Notes: generated from the letters alone by a model not told the origin. Numbered from the stretch's first letter, positions 40,967-51,640 are shown. The stretch: 64,000 bases of DNA from Eubacteriales bacterium (GCA_030533405.1 JAUNJF010000016.1:1-64000); one strand, 5' to 3'. Numbers and translations are program-made.

Positions 40967-43883
40967 TAGAAAGTCAAACAACCAAGGTAACAGTTATATT
41001 ACGGTTGTTGCAACATTATCTTTTCTTGCAGTTTTAGTTGCTGCAATTTTGGTAGCAGTTGCATTGTGTTACCGATTAAGAGCATACAATTTGAATTCTA
41101 GAGATAACTTTTATTATCTAGAACAGGCAATGGATGAAATTTATGCTGGAGTTGGAGCGGATGCTATGAAGCATTTAAACACAGCATATGATGAGACAAT
41201 TGAGACCATTGTGTATTTTGATCCTGTTTCCAAATCATATGTTACAATGGAAAATAAACAGGCAAATGAATTGATGGGAAAATATTTTGTTTCATTGCTA
41301 AAAGGTGATGATAATTACAAAAGCAACAGCGAAATAAAAACACATTTAAATTCTTTCTTAACAAATAGGTATGATGCATCAGATAATCCAGAGGGTGTTC
41401 AGTTGGATCTTTTAAAAGAGCCAGAAAAGGATGATGATGGAATTGTCATCAAGAATCTTGTGTTAAGACGTCAGGCAAAATACAGTACAATGAATGCTGT
41501 AAAGAAAGATGGTAAGATTGCTGCATCAGAGGATTTTGTTCAGACAATTTCAACAGATTTGGCAATTAGAAGACCAGAGTTTGAAGTTAACTTTAATACA
41601 ATAGGTTCTGATTTGAACGAGTTATATAAGTTTGCAATGATTGCAGATATGGGTGTTGAAGTCAATAGTGCTACAACTAAGACGACTATTAATGGTAATA
41701 TCTATGCTGCAGCAGATTTTTATAATAAATCCTATAATGGTAGAACTGCAAAATATACAACATTAAATGCTGCTGGTGAAGAGAAAGAAGAAGAGAAAGA
41801 AGTTAATCTTCATTGTTACTCAGGTGCTACATTAGCAAAATTTGATGGCGTACAGGAATCTAGTATGTATTCAGGATTTTATATTAATGGTAGTGATGTA
41901 ACAATCACAGCAAATAAGGTAATTATTCCTGGAACACTTGCAATCATGAACAGTGGATCATTGAATATGGGTGGTTTGAGCCAGAGTGTTGTTAGTGCTA
42001 CAAATTTGTGGGCAGATAATGTCACATTAGGTGGTTATTCATTACAGGATCCAAATGATAAGGAAAAATTAGTTGGCTCATCGGTAACGATGAGAGCAAA
42101 TGCTTACATCTCAGACGATTTAGAGTTGAATGCAGCTGGTTCTGATTTTGTATTGAATGGTCAATACTATGGTTATAATTATGCAAGTACTGATAACCGT
42201 ACCTATTCAGTCGCTGCTTTGAAAAAGGCAGCAAATCGTACTTATTCTGATGCAGTAGCAAGTGCGATTAAGAACAAAGTTCCAGATGGAAATGTTGGTG
42301 ATGATGCGAGAGTGATTCGTTCGCAAGCACATTATAATAGTAGTGCAATTATTGTGAATGGTAAAGATTCTACATTAGATTTGTCAAAAACAAGTGCAAT
42401 GTATATTGCTGGACAATCTTACATCGAAATGTCAAAGGCAACAACTAAGAAAGAAGAAGATAAGGATACTGGTAAGAAAGATTCTAGTGGTAATGCAGTA
42501 ACTGAAAAAGTTGAGACATATACATATAACTACTTAGGTATGGATGATGATAATTATTCACAGGATACGGTTAATACTGTGAAAAAGAGTACAAAGGGTG
42601 CTGTACAGGATTATCGTACTGGTGAAGCGATTTCGGTTAAGAGTTCACAGTTAGCCTATATCCCGATTGATAAAATCGTGGATAATGGTACAGAAATGTA
42701 TGCAATTATTCCTACTGAATTACGAGATCAGGAATTATTTAAAGATATTTGGGAGAATCTTGAAAAAGTACCCGTTGTAAAGAATGTAATCTCTGGTAAG
42801 CCATATTACTATTATGATTTTTCGCAGATGGTAAAAGAGGGTGCCGATGCTAGAAAAATTAATGATTTCATTGCTGAATATTCAAGACTTGTTAATACAA
42901 AGGTGATTGATGAAAACGGCAAGGAGATGGATTATTCAGAAGGTGATGTATTAGGTCTGACAGATATTGGTGATTATACATACTTTAAGATTAATAGTCT
43001 TCGTTTACATGGTGATCGTCGTGGTAGTGAAGAAAAGAATAATGAATATAGTGTGTACACAAACTCAGCAATTTCATTCAAGGAACCTGCAATTGCAATT
43101 GATCAGGAATCAAGAGTGACAATTAAGGCAAAGAGTAGTAATATGAAAGCTTTATTAGCTGCAGCTGAGAATATCAATAGTGCTGAGAATGAAAAGCAGG
43201 GAAATACGTTATCGACAGATGATAATCCAAACGGAGTAAGCACAGTTGGTATGGAGAGTATGACAAACTCTGGTGACCAATTGTTGAAAGCTACAGAAAT
43301 TACAACAAAATTACAATCACATTATAAAGAAATGCGTTATTTGTTGACAAACACAAGTCATGATTTACAAGGTGTAAATGAGGCTCACAGTTTGTTGGAT
43401 AATGAAATTTCTCCATTGAATCATTACTTTAATATGCAGATTTTAAATAACATGAATTTGAAAGAGTACACAATGGAGTCTGGTGATCATTTATGGTTGT
43501 CAGGTAAGGATGAATCTGTTGTAATTACATCTACAGAGGATAAGGCTAGTGGTGTTATCATTTGTAAAGGTGATGTTACTTTTGCAGATAATATTAAGGA
43601 ATTCCAAGGATTGATTGTTACTGGTGGTAAGATTAAGGTAAATCATTCTATGAACTTTACTGCAAATGAAGAAATTGTGAAAACAGTATTGCGTGAATGT
43701 GATGAAGCACAAGGAAGTTCTAAGGAGCAGGCTGTTTTAATTAAAATTTTTAAACAGTATGTATCGCTTTACCAGGATAAGGTGCCGGGAACAGATATTG
43801 ATGTTGAATCAACGAAGAGTATTACAGCGATTCAGTTTGAGGATATTTTGAGCTTTGAAAACTGGAAGAAGAATGTAGAGTAG
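40959..43883 (+). CDS. PilX/GspK-like large pilus protein (974 residues)
   Basis: Starts at TTG 40959, eight bases after AAAGGAGG. The N-terminus NNQG-NSYITVVATLSFLAVLVAAILVAV resembles a PilX or GspK leader. It has a Gly before the helix but no Glu at position 5, as in tip pseudopilin GspK. The rest is exported. About 225-400 and 820-900 show repeated short strands with Gly/Asn turns (VTITANKVIIPGTLAI; GVIICKGDVTFADN), suggesting a parallel beta-helix or polymer-forming fold. It is flanked by pseudopilin genes on both sides, so a tip-complex or adhesin role is inferred. Confidence 0.7.
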   Translation: MNNRKSNNQGNSYITVVATLSFLAVLVAAILVAVALCYRLRAYNLNSRDNFYYLEQAMDEIYAGVGADAMKHLNTAYDETIETIVYFDPVSKSYVTMENKQANELMGKYFVSLLKGDDNYKSNSEIKTHLNSFLTNRYDASDNPEGVQLDLLKEPEKDDDGIVIKNLVLRRQAKYSTMNAVKKDGKIAASEDFVQTISTDLAIRRPEFEVNFNTIGSDLNELYKFAMIADMGVEVNSATTKTTINGNIYAAADFYNKSYNGRTAKYTTLNAAGEEKEEEKEVNLHCYSGATLAKFDGVQESSMYSGFYINGSDVTITANKVIIPGTLAIMNSGSLNMGGLSQSVVSATNLWADNVTLGGYSLQDPNDKEKLVGSSVTMRANAYISDDLELNAAGSDFVLNGQYYGYNYASTDNRTYSVAALKKAANRTYSDAVASAIKNKVPDGNVGDDARVIRSQAHYNSSAIIVNGKDSTLDLSKTSAMYIAGQSYIEMSKATTKKEEDKDTGKKDSSGNAVTEKVETYTYNYLGMDDDNYSQDTVNTVKKSTKGAVQDYRTGEAISVKSSQLAYIPIDKIVDNGTEMYAIIPTELRDQELFKDIWENLEKVPVVKNVISGKPYYYYDFSQMVKEGADARKINDFIAEYSRLVNTKVIDENGKEMDYSEGDVLGLTDIGDYTYFKINSLRLHGDRRGSEEKNNEYSVYTNSAISFKEPAIAIDQESRVTIKAKSSNMKALLAAAENINSAENEKQGNTLSTDDNPNGVSTVGMESMTNSGDQLLKATEITTKLQSHYKEMRYLLTNTSHDLQGVNEAHSLLDNEISPLNHYFNMQILNNMNLKEYTMESGDHLWLSGKDESVVITSTEDKASGVIICKGDVTFADNIKEFQGLIVTGGKIKVNHSMNFTANEEIVKTVLRECDEAQGSSKEQAVLIKIFKQYVSLYQDKVPGTDIDVESTKSITAIQFEDILSFENWKKNVE

Positions 43884-43894
43884 GCGGTGATAGC

Positions 43895-44500
43895 ATGAAA
43901 AAACAAAAAGGTTATACTTTAGTAGAAATGTTGATTGTACTTGCTATTATGGCGATTCTATCATCTCTTACAGTGGTTTCGGTTGGGATAATTAATAAGG
44001 CAAAATACAATGCAGCAATTTCGAATTTTAAAAGTCAATTAAGTGGTCTTAGTATTATTACTAAGGCCACAGCACAACCACAAAGTACAAGTAGCACTTC
44101 TTCGACTACTGGTTATGTTGGTGAGCCATTGTGTATGAGATTGTATGAAGATACGAATAAAGAGGTTTGTTACTTGGTATTGGGATATCAGACAACTACA
44201 GGATTTGTTCCAAAGTATGAGCGAGAGGGAAGAGATGAAGCTTATGCGAAGCAAAATCATGAGATGATAGTTTTTCCAAGATTTGTTGGTATTAAATATA
44301 CGAAATCGAAAGATGAGCAAGAAAATACGTTGACGTCAACAAGTGATACGAGTGATATTAAATCTATCACATTAATTGAGTTTAACAAGTCAGATGGTTC
44401 TGTTCGATATGGAGCAGGTGATTATGAATTCAATTTCAAAGGAAATAAAGTTGGAACGATTGTGCTTGACGAGTATACTGGTAAGAATGGCATTAAGTAG
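43895..44500 (+). CDS. Minor pseudopilin (GspH/FimT-like)
   Basis: A 201-residue prepilin. The leader MKKQKG is cleaved before Y7 (Tyr rather than Phe), and the mature helix YTLVEMLIVLAIMAILSSL has E5. The small beta domain after residue 60 begins with a Ser/Thr-rich linker (QSTSSTSSTTG) and has an unpaired-looking Cys pair (LCMRL, VCYLV). The size and N-terminus fit a minor pilin that helps start the fibre. It lies 11 bases downstream of the PilX-like gene and 15 upstream of the next pseudopilin. Confidence 0.87.
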   Translation: MKKQKGYTLVEMLIVLAIMAILSSLTVVSVGIINKAKYNAAISNFKSQLSGLSIITKATAQPQSTSSTSSTTGYVGEPLCMRLYEDTNKEVCYLVLGYQTTTGFVPKYEREGRDEAYAKQNHEMIVFPRFVGIKYTKSKDEQENTLTSTSDTSDIKSITLIEFNKSDGSVRYGAGDYEFNFKGNKVGTIVLDEYTGKNGIK

Positions 44501-44515
44501 AGGAGGAGATTGTAA

Positions 44516-45598
44516 TTGAAAAAACAAATTCAAAGCAATAAAGGTTTTTCGTTGATTGAGTTACTCATCGCAATGACAATCTTTTCCATTATTATGTTAA
44601 TGGTTGTTACATTTATGAGTACAACAACGGCTGCGTATCGTAAGACGCAGAAAAATGTTGATGTTCAAACAGAAGCGATGCAGGTTTCAGAACAGATATC
44701 AGACATTTTAATGCAAGCTAAGTATTTGCGTGTGACATCATCAGATGGTAAGGTTTATACATTAGATGCAGATTCTTCTATTAAGGGAAAGGATTCCCGT
44801 AAGTTTGAAGAGTTATCTGGTACGGTTGCATCGAATTACCCAAGTCCAACGGACGGAGCTAGTCTTGAAGTATATAAAGAGAGAATACGAAGATTGAATG
44901 ATGCGTTTAATCTTTATGGTTCAGGGGTAGCAACGGATTTTGTACCAGATAATTATCCTAATTATGTGGCTAAAAAGGTTGCTTCTGATCCTAGTACAAC
45001 CCCAGCTGTAACACCAGTTGAGGAACGAAAGGTAATTATTGATTATGAGAAGTTCCAATTGGTAGATGAAAAGGGTGTTGCTTATCCTTTGTCAGGAGAT
45101 GCTGAGGTTGGCAATATGTTCTCATTTCGTTTGTTAAAACCAATAGATGATTGGGGATATGTATATGTGAAACCACAGTACATATATGCAGAGTATCTTG
45201 GTAAAGAAAGTGGTGTCGATAAGACATATCATGTAATTTATTATGTAAGTCCAACAGGACATGAGAATGAAATATATATGTATCGTGAAGAGGAATCTGG
45301 TACTCGCGGTTATAAGGAAGCGAAAGATGAAGTCGATGCATTAGTTGGTGGAAGCAAAGGACGTCTTACAAAACTATTAGATGATTTTTATTTAACTGCC
45401 GATGTTACTGGTAATTCGGTGATTACCAATATTATGTATGATAATAGCGGATATCAGTATAATACAAGAAATACAACAAAGCTTCGTAATTCGAATGTAT
45501 TAACTGTACAACCTCAGAAGCTGTATCAAAAGAAGTTAAAGAAGTTGTTTGAAACGTCAACAACTCCTTCATCTGCACCAGAAACATTAGGACCATGA
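44516..45598 (+). CDS. Minor pseudopilin (PilW/GspJ-like)
   Basis: Starts at TTG 44516, seven bases after AGGAGGAGA. The leader MKKQIQSNKG is cleaved before F11, and the mature FSLIELLIAMTIFSIIMLMV has E5. The 360-residue length and the following amphipathic helix (YRKTQKNVDVQTEAMQ) fit PilW/GspJ-type minor pilins, which join PilV- and PilX-like partners at the tip. All of these are encoded just upstream. The C-terminal end is Lys/Pro/Ser-rich without a recognisable domain. Confidence 0.87.
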   Translation: MKKQIQSNKGFSLIELLIAMTIFSIIMLMVVTFMSTTTAAYRKTQKNVDVQTEAMQVSEQISDILMQAKYLRVTSSDGKVYTLDADSSIKGKDSRKFEELSGTVASNYPSPTDGASLEVYKERIRRLNDAFNLYGSGVATDFVPDNYPNYVAKKVASDPSTTPAVTPVEERKVIIDYEKFQLVDEKGVAYPLSGDAEVGNMFSFRLLKPIDDWGYVYVKPQYIYAEYLGKESGVDKTYHVIYYVSPTGHENEIYMYREEESGTRGYKEAKDEVDALVGGSKGRLTKLLDDFYLTADVTGNSVITNIMYDNSGYQYNTRNTTKLRNSNVLTVQPQKLYQKKLKKLFETSTTPSSAPETLGP

Positions 45599-45634
45599 TG
45601 CGTGGCAAAAAGATAAAAGAAAGGGAGAAAGAAC

Positions 45635-48600
45635 ATGTCAAAGAAAAATAAAATTTTGGCTTTTGTAGCAGCGTTTGCATTGTTGCTCACAGCAGGATCT
45701 GTAATTTCATATTCTCTTGCCACAAAATCAGTGCATGAACTTGATCAGTATGGTGAGGTTGAAGCAGATAATAATCCAGATGATTTGGGTAATTTGGGTA
45801 ATCTTGATTATATGTCAAACATTGATTGGATTATTCAAAATTCTCATGAGGATAAAAATTATACATATAATATTGTTGAGATTTTCCCAAATGGTGAGAA
45901 GCTTGATGGTGTGAAATCAGATCTTGAAAAGTATATTACATTATATAATGATCAAGCTGAAGGATTTAAAAAATGGGTTATTGATGCAAACAAGGAAAAG
46001 ATGACAGAGAATATGTCATCTAATAAGATTAATTATATTCCAATTGTGATTAAGTCTGATACAACTCTTGATACAAAGGTTGCAAATGCTTCCAGTACCA
46101 ATTCGGAGTTGACAGTAGGTCAGGCAATTGAGAATGCAGATTTAATTTATCTTACATCCAAGACAGTATCTTCTTTCAACAAAGATAATGATATGTGTGA
46201 AGATATCTATACAAAGTTAAATGGGTATTGTATGACATTAGGTAATAAAAAGCCTATCATTATTGATAAGTTAAATAGTAAGGCTGTTTCTGGCGAGACA
46301 CAGAGAACTTATGGTGTGTTTGCAAATGATGTAAAAGATTATTATAAGCGTTATCGTACAATTGATTGGGATACTGACAATGTATTGAGTGCATTAACAT
46401 TTTTCCAGGCATCAGGTCAATCACATTATATTTGGTTTGATGTAAGAGATATGGATGCATTTGGTAATATTTTATTTATTACAAATACAAATGCAGATAC
46501 AAATAATGGATTTTACAAGAAGTTAGAAGATATCGGTTGGGATCAAGTTATTGAAAATGCGTATACAGGTGATCGTAAATTAAGACCAAAGAAGATTGAA
46601 ACAAAGTTTGTTACTCCACAAGAGTTAGAAGCGGATGTATCTATTCTAAATGGTGTTGAAGTTGAGGAAGATGGCAAGAAAGTTGTTAGACCTTATGACT
46701 TCATATTCATTGAAAATGATGTAGAAAACACGATTATTCCTGATGATGTGTATGCAAAGCTTAGAGCAATCGCTGAAAAGAGTGAGTATATTATCTATGA
46801 AAAGAAATGGATTAAAGATAATCCACAGGGATCTATTGCAGATATGAACACGAATTTCCATAGATTGTACAAATTATTAGTTAATAATAATGGAGATGGT
46901 AAGTATAAGAACATTCTTACTGTCGAAAAAGATTATTTTAACCAGTTAAATGAACTTCAGACAGCAGAGAATCATGGTGTGACAGCTGCAAAGAATGTCG
47001 CTGATTTAATTAATGGTAGTGTTTATAGAGGACATGGTGGAGATAGTGAAAGTGATACATCAAAGTATCGTGTTCTTGAGATTCAGCCATGTTATCCAAT
47101 TGACTTAGAACTTGCGAAAACGCATGGTGATAAGTATTATACACAGTTAGATGAGATGAGCAAGGATTTGGATCCAGATGCTGAACTGATTGATGGACAG
47201 GAGCATTATCAGTTTGAACTTAGTAAAGCAAAGATTGCACATCTTACAGGACTGAATTATAATCAGATTCAAATTGATCATATGTCTTCAGAAGAATTGA
47301 TATCTTCTAAGAAGGTCATATCTGAAACATATGATTTGGTTTATATTGGTGGTGATACATCAGCAATTACATCGTATGAGTGGACAGGTGACCAAACAAA
47401 ATCTGTTGCTTATCGATTAAAAGGCGCAAATATGGGAGATTTGTTCTATAAGGACGATGCTGCCAAGAATGCATATACAAACTTTAATATGTTTACACAT
47501 ACAGGTTTGGCTTACAATGTGCCATTGATTGCGGGTCGTAATACCATGGAAACCAAGAATGCAACTATGACAGCTGGTACAATTGGAAATGAAACAAATC
47601 AGACAGTTGCCGAGTTAAATGGTAATGATATTACTTCGCTTAAGTTAGAAGAATTACAGGATTATGTCGATAGTGGTTTACCAGTGATTATTGAGAAACG
47701 AGTGGCAGAGGCATTTGTAAATTCATACATGTATGATCCAAATCCTGATCAGACATATCAGGCACCAAATGCTAGTCCAAGTCGTTTGGCACAATTGAAG
47801 CTACATGATATTGATCCAGATAGTAATATGTATCAGTTTTTAAAATATGCATATGTTGGAAAGAGCAGTGGACAGACTAATATTAGTTGGGGAGATTTTG
47901 CTGTAGTAGATGGTAATACAGTTACAGTTTCAGACAGTAAGAATCAGTTTGGTGCTAATAATAAGGCTATTGTTTATTCAGATTCTGTAGAAACTCCGCT
48001 AAGAGCAGTGATTGGGGCATCGAATGCACGTCCAAGAATGATTCTTAATGAGGGTCCAATGACATATGTTGATGGAAATGATGCTAGTACCAATTATGGA
48101 ACAGATGTTAATTTTGATATAACAATTCGTGATATCAATGAAGATGTAGATGGTTACGATGTTTATGCATACTATGACATGGATGGAAATGGTATTTTCT
48201 CTGACAGTGAAGCAGTTACATTGATTTCAGAGGATGATGGCGAATCTGATTATTTGGATTATCCATCAGGTACAGATTCTATGAAGTTTTCTTTCAAATT
48301 GGATGAAGATTTTGTAGGAGCAGTGAATTGGAAAATTGTTGCTAAAGAAAGAAATTCCAAGGGCGAATATACTGGAACAGGCGTCATGCTTTCTGATGTA
48401 GCATATTTCAGACCTGAAAGTAATGTAAAAAAAGAGATTCGTGTATTGCAGATTATTCCATTAAATAGTTCAGTGATTGATAAGTATAATAATGAAAATA
48501 CAGGATTCGAAGCGCGTCAGACAAATGGTATCTCATTGTATTTCTGTACCGAATGTCAGCAGGCGATGTCAAGAGTTGAGTATAATATTCATGCAGGACA

Positions 48601-51589
48601 TAACAATAATGATTTTGGTTTTAATACAGTAAATAACCAGTCAACTATTTTTAGTGGTAAGGTTAATTCGGGTCTTCATGAGCATGAGTTTGGTATTGTT
48701 AGGTATTTGCCAAATGATGATACAAGTCTAGCAGGTGATGATTGGGAAGACAATCTTGCTGATCCGTTAACACATGGATCGGATGGCACATTGGCAAGTG
48801 GAGAGTACAAATTTGATTTGGATATTATGACTGTTGATGAATTTGACGATTTATGGGATGATGCAGAGAAGCTTAGTGCAAAAGACAATAAGGATGAGTT
48901 GATTGCTGCAAGTGAACGTAATGCAAAGACAGCAAAGGAAAATTATGAAACAGCATTAAAGGAATTAGAAACAGATGGAACTGAATTGTATAAGGCGCGT
49001 GTTGCATTAGAAAATGAACTTCATAAAGTGGTAAGTAATAATTTGTATACTCCAAGAAGTGATTCTGGAAAGCTTGTATATAAGTCAACTATCGAGAATG
49101 GTATTGGAATTAAAAAGGATTCTAAGGGTAAGGTAATCGATGGTCCATGGATTAAAGACCGTAAGTATTATAAGTTTTGGGAATATTTTAATGATATTCA
49201 GGGATGTAACTTAAATGATCAGCTGACTCCGTTAGTGAATGCTTATAATAAGTATATTGCTTTGTATGATGAAAAAGTAGTAAAAGAGAAAAACGATTAC
49301 AAGAAGTATAAGAGAGAAACGGCTATCATAGATGCTAGTAAAAAGTCATGGTTGACGGAGAACTATGATATGGTTGTATTAGGATTTGCGGAGGACTTCG
49401 GTGGACAGGATGTTTCGAAGCTTTCTGCTTCACAGCTTAAGAAGTACATCGATGAAAAAGAGGGTGCAATTCTTAATACGCATGACACAATGACACGTTT
49501 TAAAGATAAGGGCGCTATTAACCTTACAAATGCTTTACGTGAAACATTCGGTCAGGATCGTTTCCATGCAGGTGCAAGTGGAAATAGTAAAGAAGTGGTA
49601 TGTTCATACTATAGACCTGAGACAAAAGAAGTTACGGTTACCTTGTATCATAAAGATGCGAATGAATATTATGATGGTGCTTGGCACTTCCCTATTAATG
49701 GGTTAGATAAGGACTGTGATGTATATTTAGAAGAGGATACTAATCCTTCAACTGCATGGTCACATCCATATGTTGTTAAATCAATTGATGAAGCAAGTGG
49801 TAATGTGAATGATGATATGATTCGATTTACAATTCATGCGACACCGAATGATACGATTAAGTACAAAATTGCAGGAACAAAAGATTTAGTAACTGTTCAG
49901 GCAAATGCACAGGGTATTATTGTTATTGATGTTCCAAAGGCTGTAGAAAACAAAGAATTGAAAGCTAAGTTTAGTGTTGCAGCTTCTAATTTAAAAGGTG
50001 ATTGGAATGTTTCTGACAAGAAGATTACTGTAACAAAAGATACAGCTGCTTCTGGTAGTGTATCTGTAGAATTAACACTTACAGATAATGGAGAAAGTGT
50101 TCCAGATGGAAGAAGTGTAAAGGTTTCTTTTAGAGGTAACGAACAGGCACTAACAACTAAGAATAGTAAGGTAAGCTTTACAGTTGATACAAATGCAACA
50201 GTAACAGCTGGTTCACTTTATGATGTACCAGCAAATGGAGTGAAGTACCGTAAGTTTGATACTGCAGATGGTTCAAAATATTTCTGGACACAGCGTGGTA
50301 TATTTGACGAAAGCCAAACAAGTTATGCAAAATGGGAGAAAGATGTGAATTATATGATTGGATATAATACGCCAATTGGTGTATCAGATTCCTTCATATT
50401 CTCTCTTGGTGCAGGAGCTGGTACGATTATCACACCATATCGATATGCATATTTGGATTTAAGTGATGCTGTTGGTGGTCAGCCAAATGCATCTGCATCA
50501 TATGATATGAAGTATGGTACAAGAAGAGCATCTCAGGTTAACAAGGGTTGTGTAACGACATATCCATTTACAATTACGAGTGAGTTGAGAATTTCTGGTA
50601 CTCATGCACAGTATTATGCGTTAGACTTGGATGATCCTACAGTTAGTGTTTGGTATACATTAGCTGCATCAGCATTTAACAAGTCTCCATATAATGGTAG
50701 TGGTGCAATGCAAGCATATGCACAAAATGTAGAGTTCAAGATGAGTTCAAATTTTGCAGCTTCACCACATGATGGTATGGATGCATATTATCTCTATAGC
50801 AAGGAAAATGTATATTATTGTGGTGCTGGTCATGCGACTGTTACAGGTACACAAAGAGATAATAATGATGAGCGTCGTTTGTTTATTAATGTTATTGTAA
50901 ATAGTGTTAAGAAAGCAAAATCAGAGACAACCATTAAGCTTTATAACAAGTGTTCAAAGCATCCTGATGAAGATTGTTCTTGTGAAAAGGATGGTCTTGT
51001 AACAGATAAGAAGACAGAAAATGCAAAACTTGCAAAAGAAAAAGAAAAGTTATTCTATGTGTCACCAAATCTATATCAGTACAATGTAGAAGATTATGAT
51101 GTAGTGCCTGAGTTTGACTTTAAGGTAATTCCAGGTATTGGTGCTGCAAAGATTAAGACGATTGATGTATTTTATGATTTAGATTATTATGATGGTCTCT
51201 TAACTGATAAGTCGAACGAATATAAGAAGGATGACAATCATGTGCTTATTAGAACTTCTGATTTAAATAAAATAGAAGGCGATAATAAGACAGATAACGT
51301 CAGATACTTAGATCCAACGACTCTTGAGCAGAGATTGAAGCTTAGAGAGACAGGCGATAATGATCCGTTAAAGTTAAAACCAGAATACTTTAAAAATTAT
51401 CGAAATTATACATACATTGTAATTCATGTAGAGGATGAAGACGGTAATTCGAAGTATGCAAGAATTAAGATTAGCTTAGTTCCAAAATTATTTGATTTGA
51501 CGGATGCAAACTTTAATGCAGAACAGAAAAGTGTTCCAACTTATAAGTTGGTATTAGATTTATCTGATAAGTTCAAATTTAATATGTAG
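45635..51589 (+). CDS. Giant secreted protein of the pilus locus (1,984 residues)
   Basis: The N-terminus MSKKNKILAFVAAFALLLT is a classic signal peptide rather than a prepilin leader. The body is Asp/Asn/Lys-rich and mostly beta. Around residue 970 a CTEC...H...H cluster could bind a metal. About 1072-1135 is a coiled coil. The C-terminal third has more beta domains and a CSKHPDEDCSC cluster near 1775. No LPxTG or membrane anchor is seen. It may belong to a Firmicute family of unknown function (possibly DUF5057), which I cannot confirm. Being last in the pilus operon, a tip or fibre-associated adhesin is the best inference. Confidence 0.75.
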   Translation: MSKKNKILAFVAAFALLLTAGSVISYSLATKSVHELDQYGEVEADNNPDDLGNLGNLDYMSNIDWIIQNSHEDKNYTYNIVEIFPNGEKLDGVKSDLEKYITLYNDQAEGFKKWVIDANKEKMTENMSSNKINYIPIVIKSDTTLDTKVANASSTNSELTVGQAIENADLIYLTSKTVSSFNKDNDMCEDIYTKLNGYCMTLGNKKPIIIDKLNSKAVSGETQRTYGVFANDVKDYYKRYRTIDWDTDNVLSALTFFQASGQSHYIWFDVRDMDAFGNILFITNTNADTNNGFYKKLEDIGWDQVIENAYTGDRKLRPKKIETKFVTPQELEADVSILNGVEVEEDGKKVVRPYDFIFIENDVENTIIPDDVYAKLRAIAEKSEYIIYEKKWIKDNPQGSIADMNTNFHRLYKLLVNNNGDGKYKNILTVEKDYFNQLNELQTAENHGVTAAKNVADLINGSVYRGHGGDSESDTSKYRVLEIQPCYPIDLELAKTHGDKYYTQLDEMSKDLDPDAELIDGQEHYQFELSKAKIAHLTGLNYNQIQIDHMSSEELISSKKVISETYDLVYIGGDTSAITSYEWTGDQTKSVAYRLKGANMGDLFYKDDAAKNAYTNFNMFTHTGLAYNVPLIAGRNTMETKNATMTAGTIGNETNQTVAELNGNDITSLKLEELQDYVDSGLPVIIEKRVAEAFVNSYMYDPNPDQTYQAPNASPSRLAQLKLHDIDPDSNMYQFLKYAYVGKSSGQTNISWGDFAVVDGNTVTVSDSKNQFGANNKAIVYSDSVETPLRAVIGASNARPRMILNEGPMTYVDGNDASTNYGTDVNFDITIRDINEDVDGYDVYAYYDMDGNGIFSDSEAVTLISEDDGESDYLDYPSGTDSMKFSFKLDEDFVGAVNWKIVAKERNSKGEYTGTGVMLSDVAYFRPESNVKKEIRVLQIIPLNSSVIDKYNNENTGFEARQTNGISLYFCTECQQAMSRVEYNIHAGHNNNDFGFNTVNNQSTIFSGKVNSGLHEHEFGIVRYLPNDDTSLAGDDWEDNLADPLTHGSDGTLASGEYKFDLDIMTVDEFDDLWDDAEKLSAKDNKDELIAASERNAKTAKENYETALKELETDGTELYKARVALENELHKVVSNNLYTPRSDSGKLVYKSTIENGIGIKKDSKGKVIDGPWIKDRKYYKFWEYFNDIQGCNLNDQLTPLVNAYNKYIALYDEKVVKEKNDYKKYKRETAIIDASKKSWLTENYDMVVLGFAEDFGGQDVSKLSASQLKKYIDEKEGAILNTHDTMTRFKDKGAINLTNALRETFGQDRFHAGASGNSKEVVCSYYRPETKEVTVTLYHKDANEYYDGAWHFPINGLDKDCDVYLEEDTNPSTAWSHPYVVKSIDEASGNVNDDMIRFTIHATPNDTIKYKIAGTKDLVTVQANAQGIIVIDVPKAVENKELKAKFSVAASNLKGDWNVSDKKITVTKDTAASGSVSVELTLTDNGESVPDGRSVKVSFRGNEQALTTKNSKVSFTVDTNATVTAGSLYDVPANGVKYRKFDTADGSKYFWTQRGIFDESQTSYAKWEKDVNYMIGYNTPIGVSDSFIFSLGAGAGTIITPYRYAYLDLSDAVGGQPNASASYDMKYGTRRASQVNKGCVTTYPFTITSELRISGTHAQYYALDLDDPTVSVWYTLAASAFNKSPYNGSGAMQAYAQNVEFKMSSNFAASPHDGMDAYYLYSKENVYYCGAGHATVTGTQRDNNDERRLFINVIVNSVKKAKSETTIKLYNKCSKHPDEDCSCEKDGLVTDKKTENAKLAKEKEKLFYVSPNLYQYNVEDYDVVPEFDFKVIPGIGAAKIKTIDVFYDLDYYDGLLTDKSNEYKKDDNHVLIRTSDLNKIEGDNKTDNVRYLDPTTLEQRLKLRETGDNDPLKLKPEYFKNYRNYTYIVIHVEDEDGNSKYARIKISLVPKLFDLTDANFNAEQKSVPTYKLVLDLSDKFKFNM

Positions 51590-51602
51590 TAAAATACATG
51601 AT

Positions 51603-51640
51603 GCGGTGTGAGAGTAATCTCACACCGCTTTTACATTTTC
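51603..51640 (+). terminator. Terminator of the pilus operon
   Basis: Perfect 11-bp stem GCGGTGTGAGA / TCTCACACCGC (51603-51613 with 51618-51628), four-base loop, then TTTTACATTTT. Confidence 0.9.
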
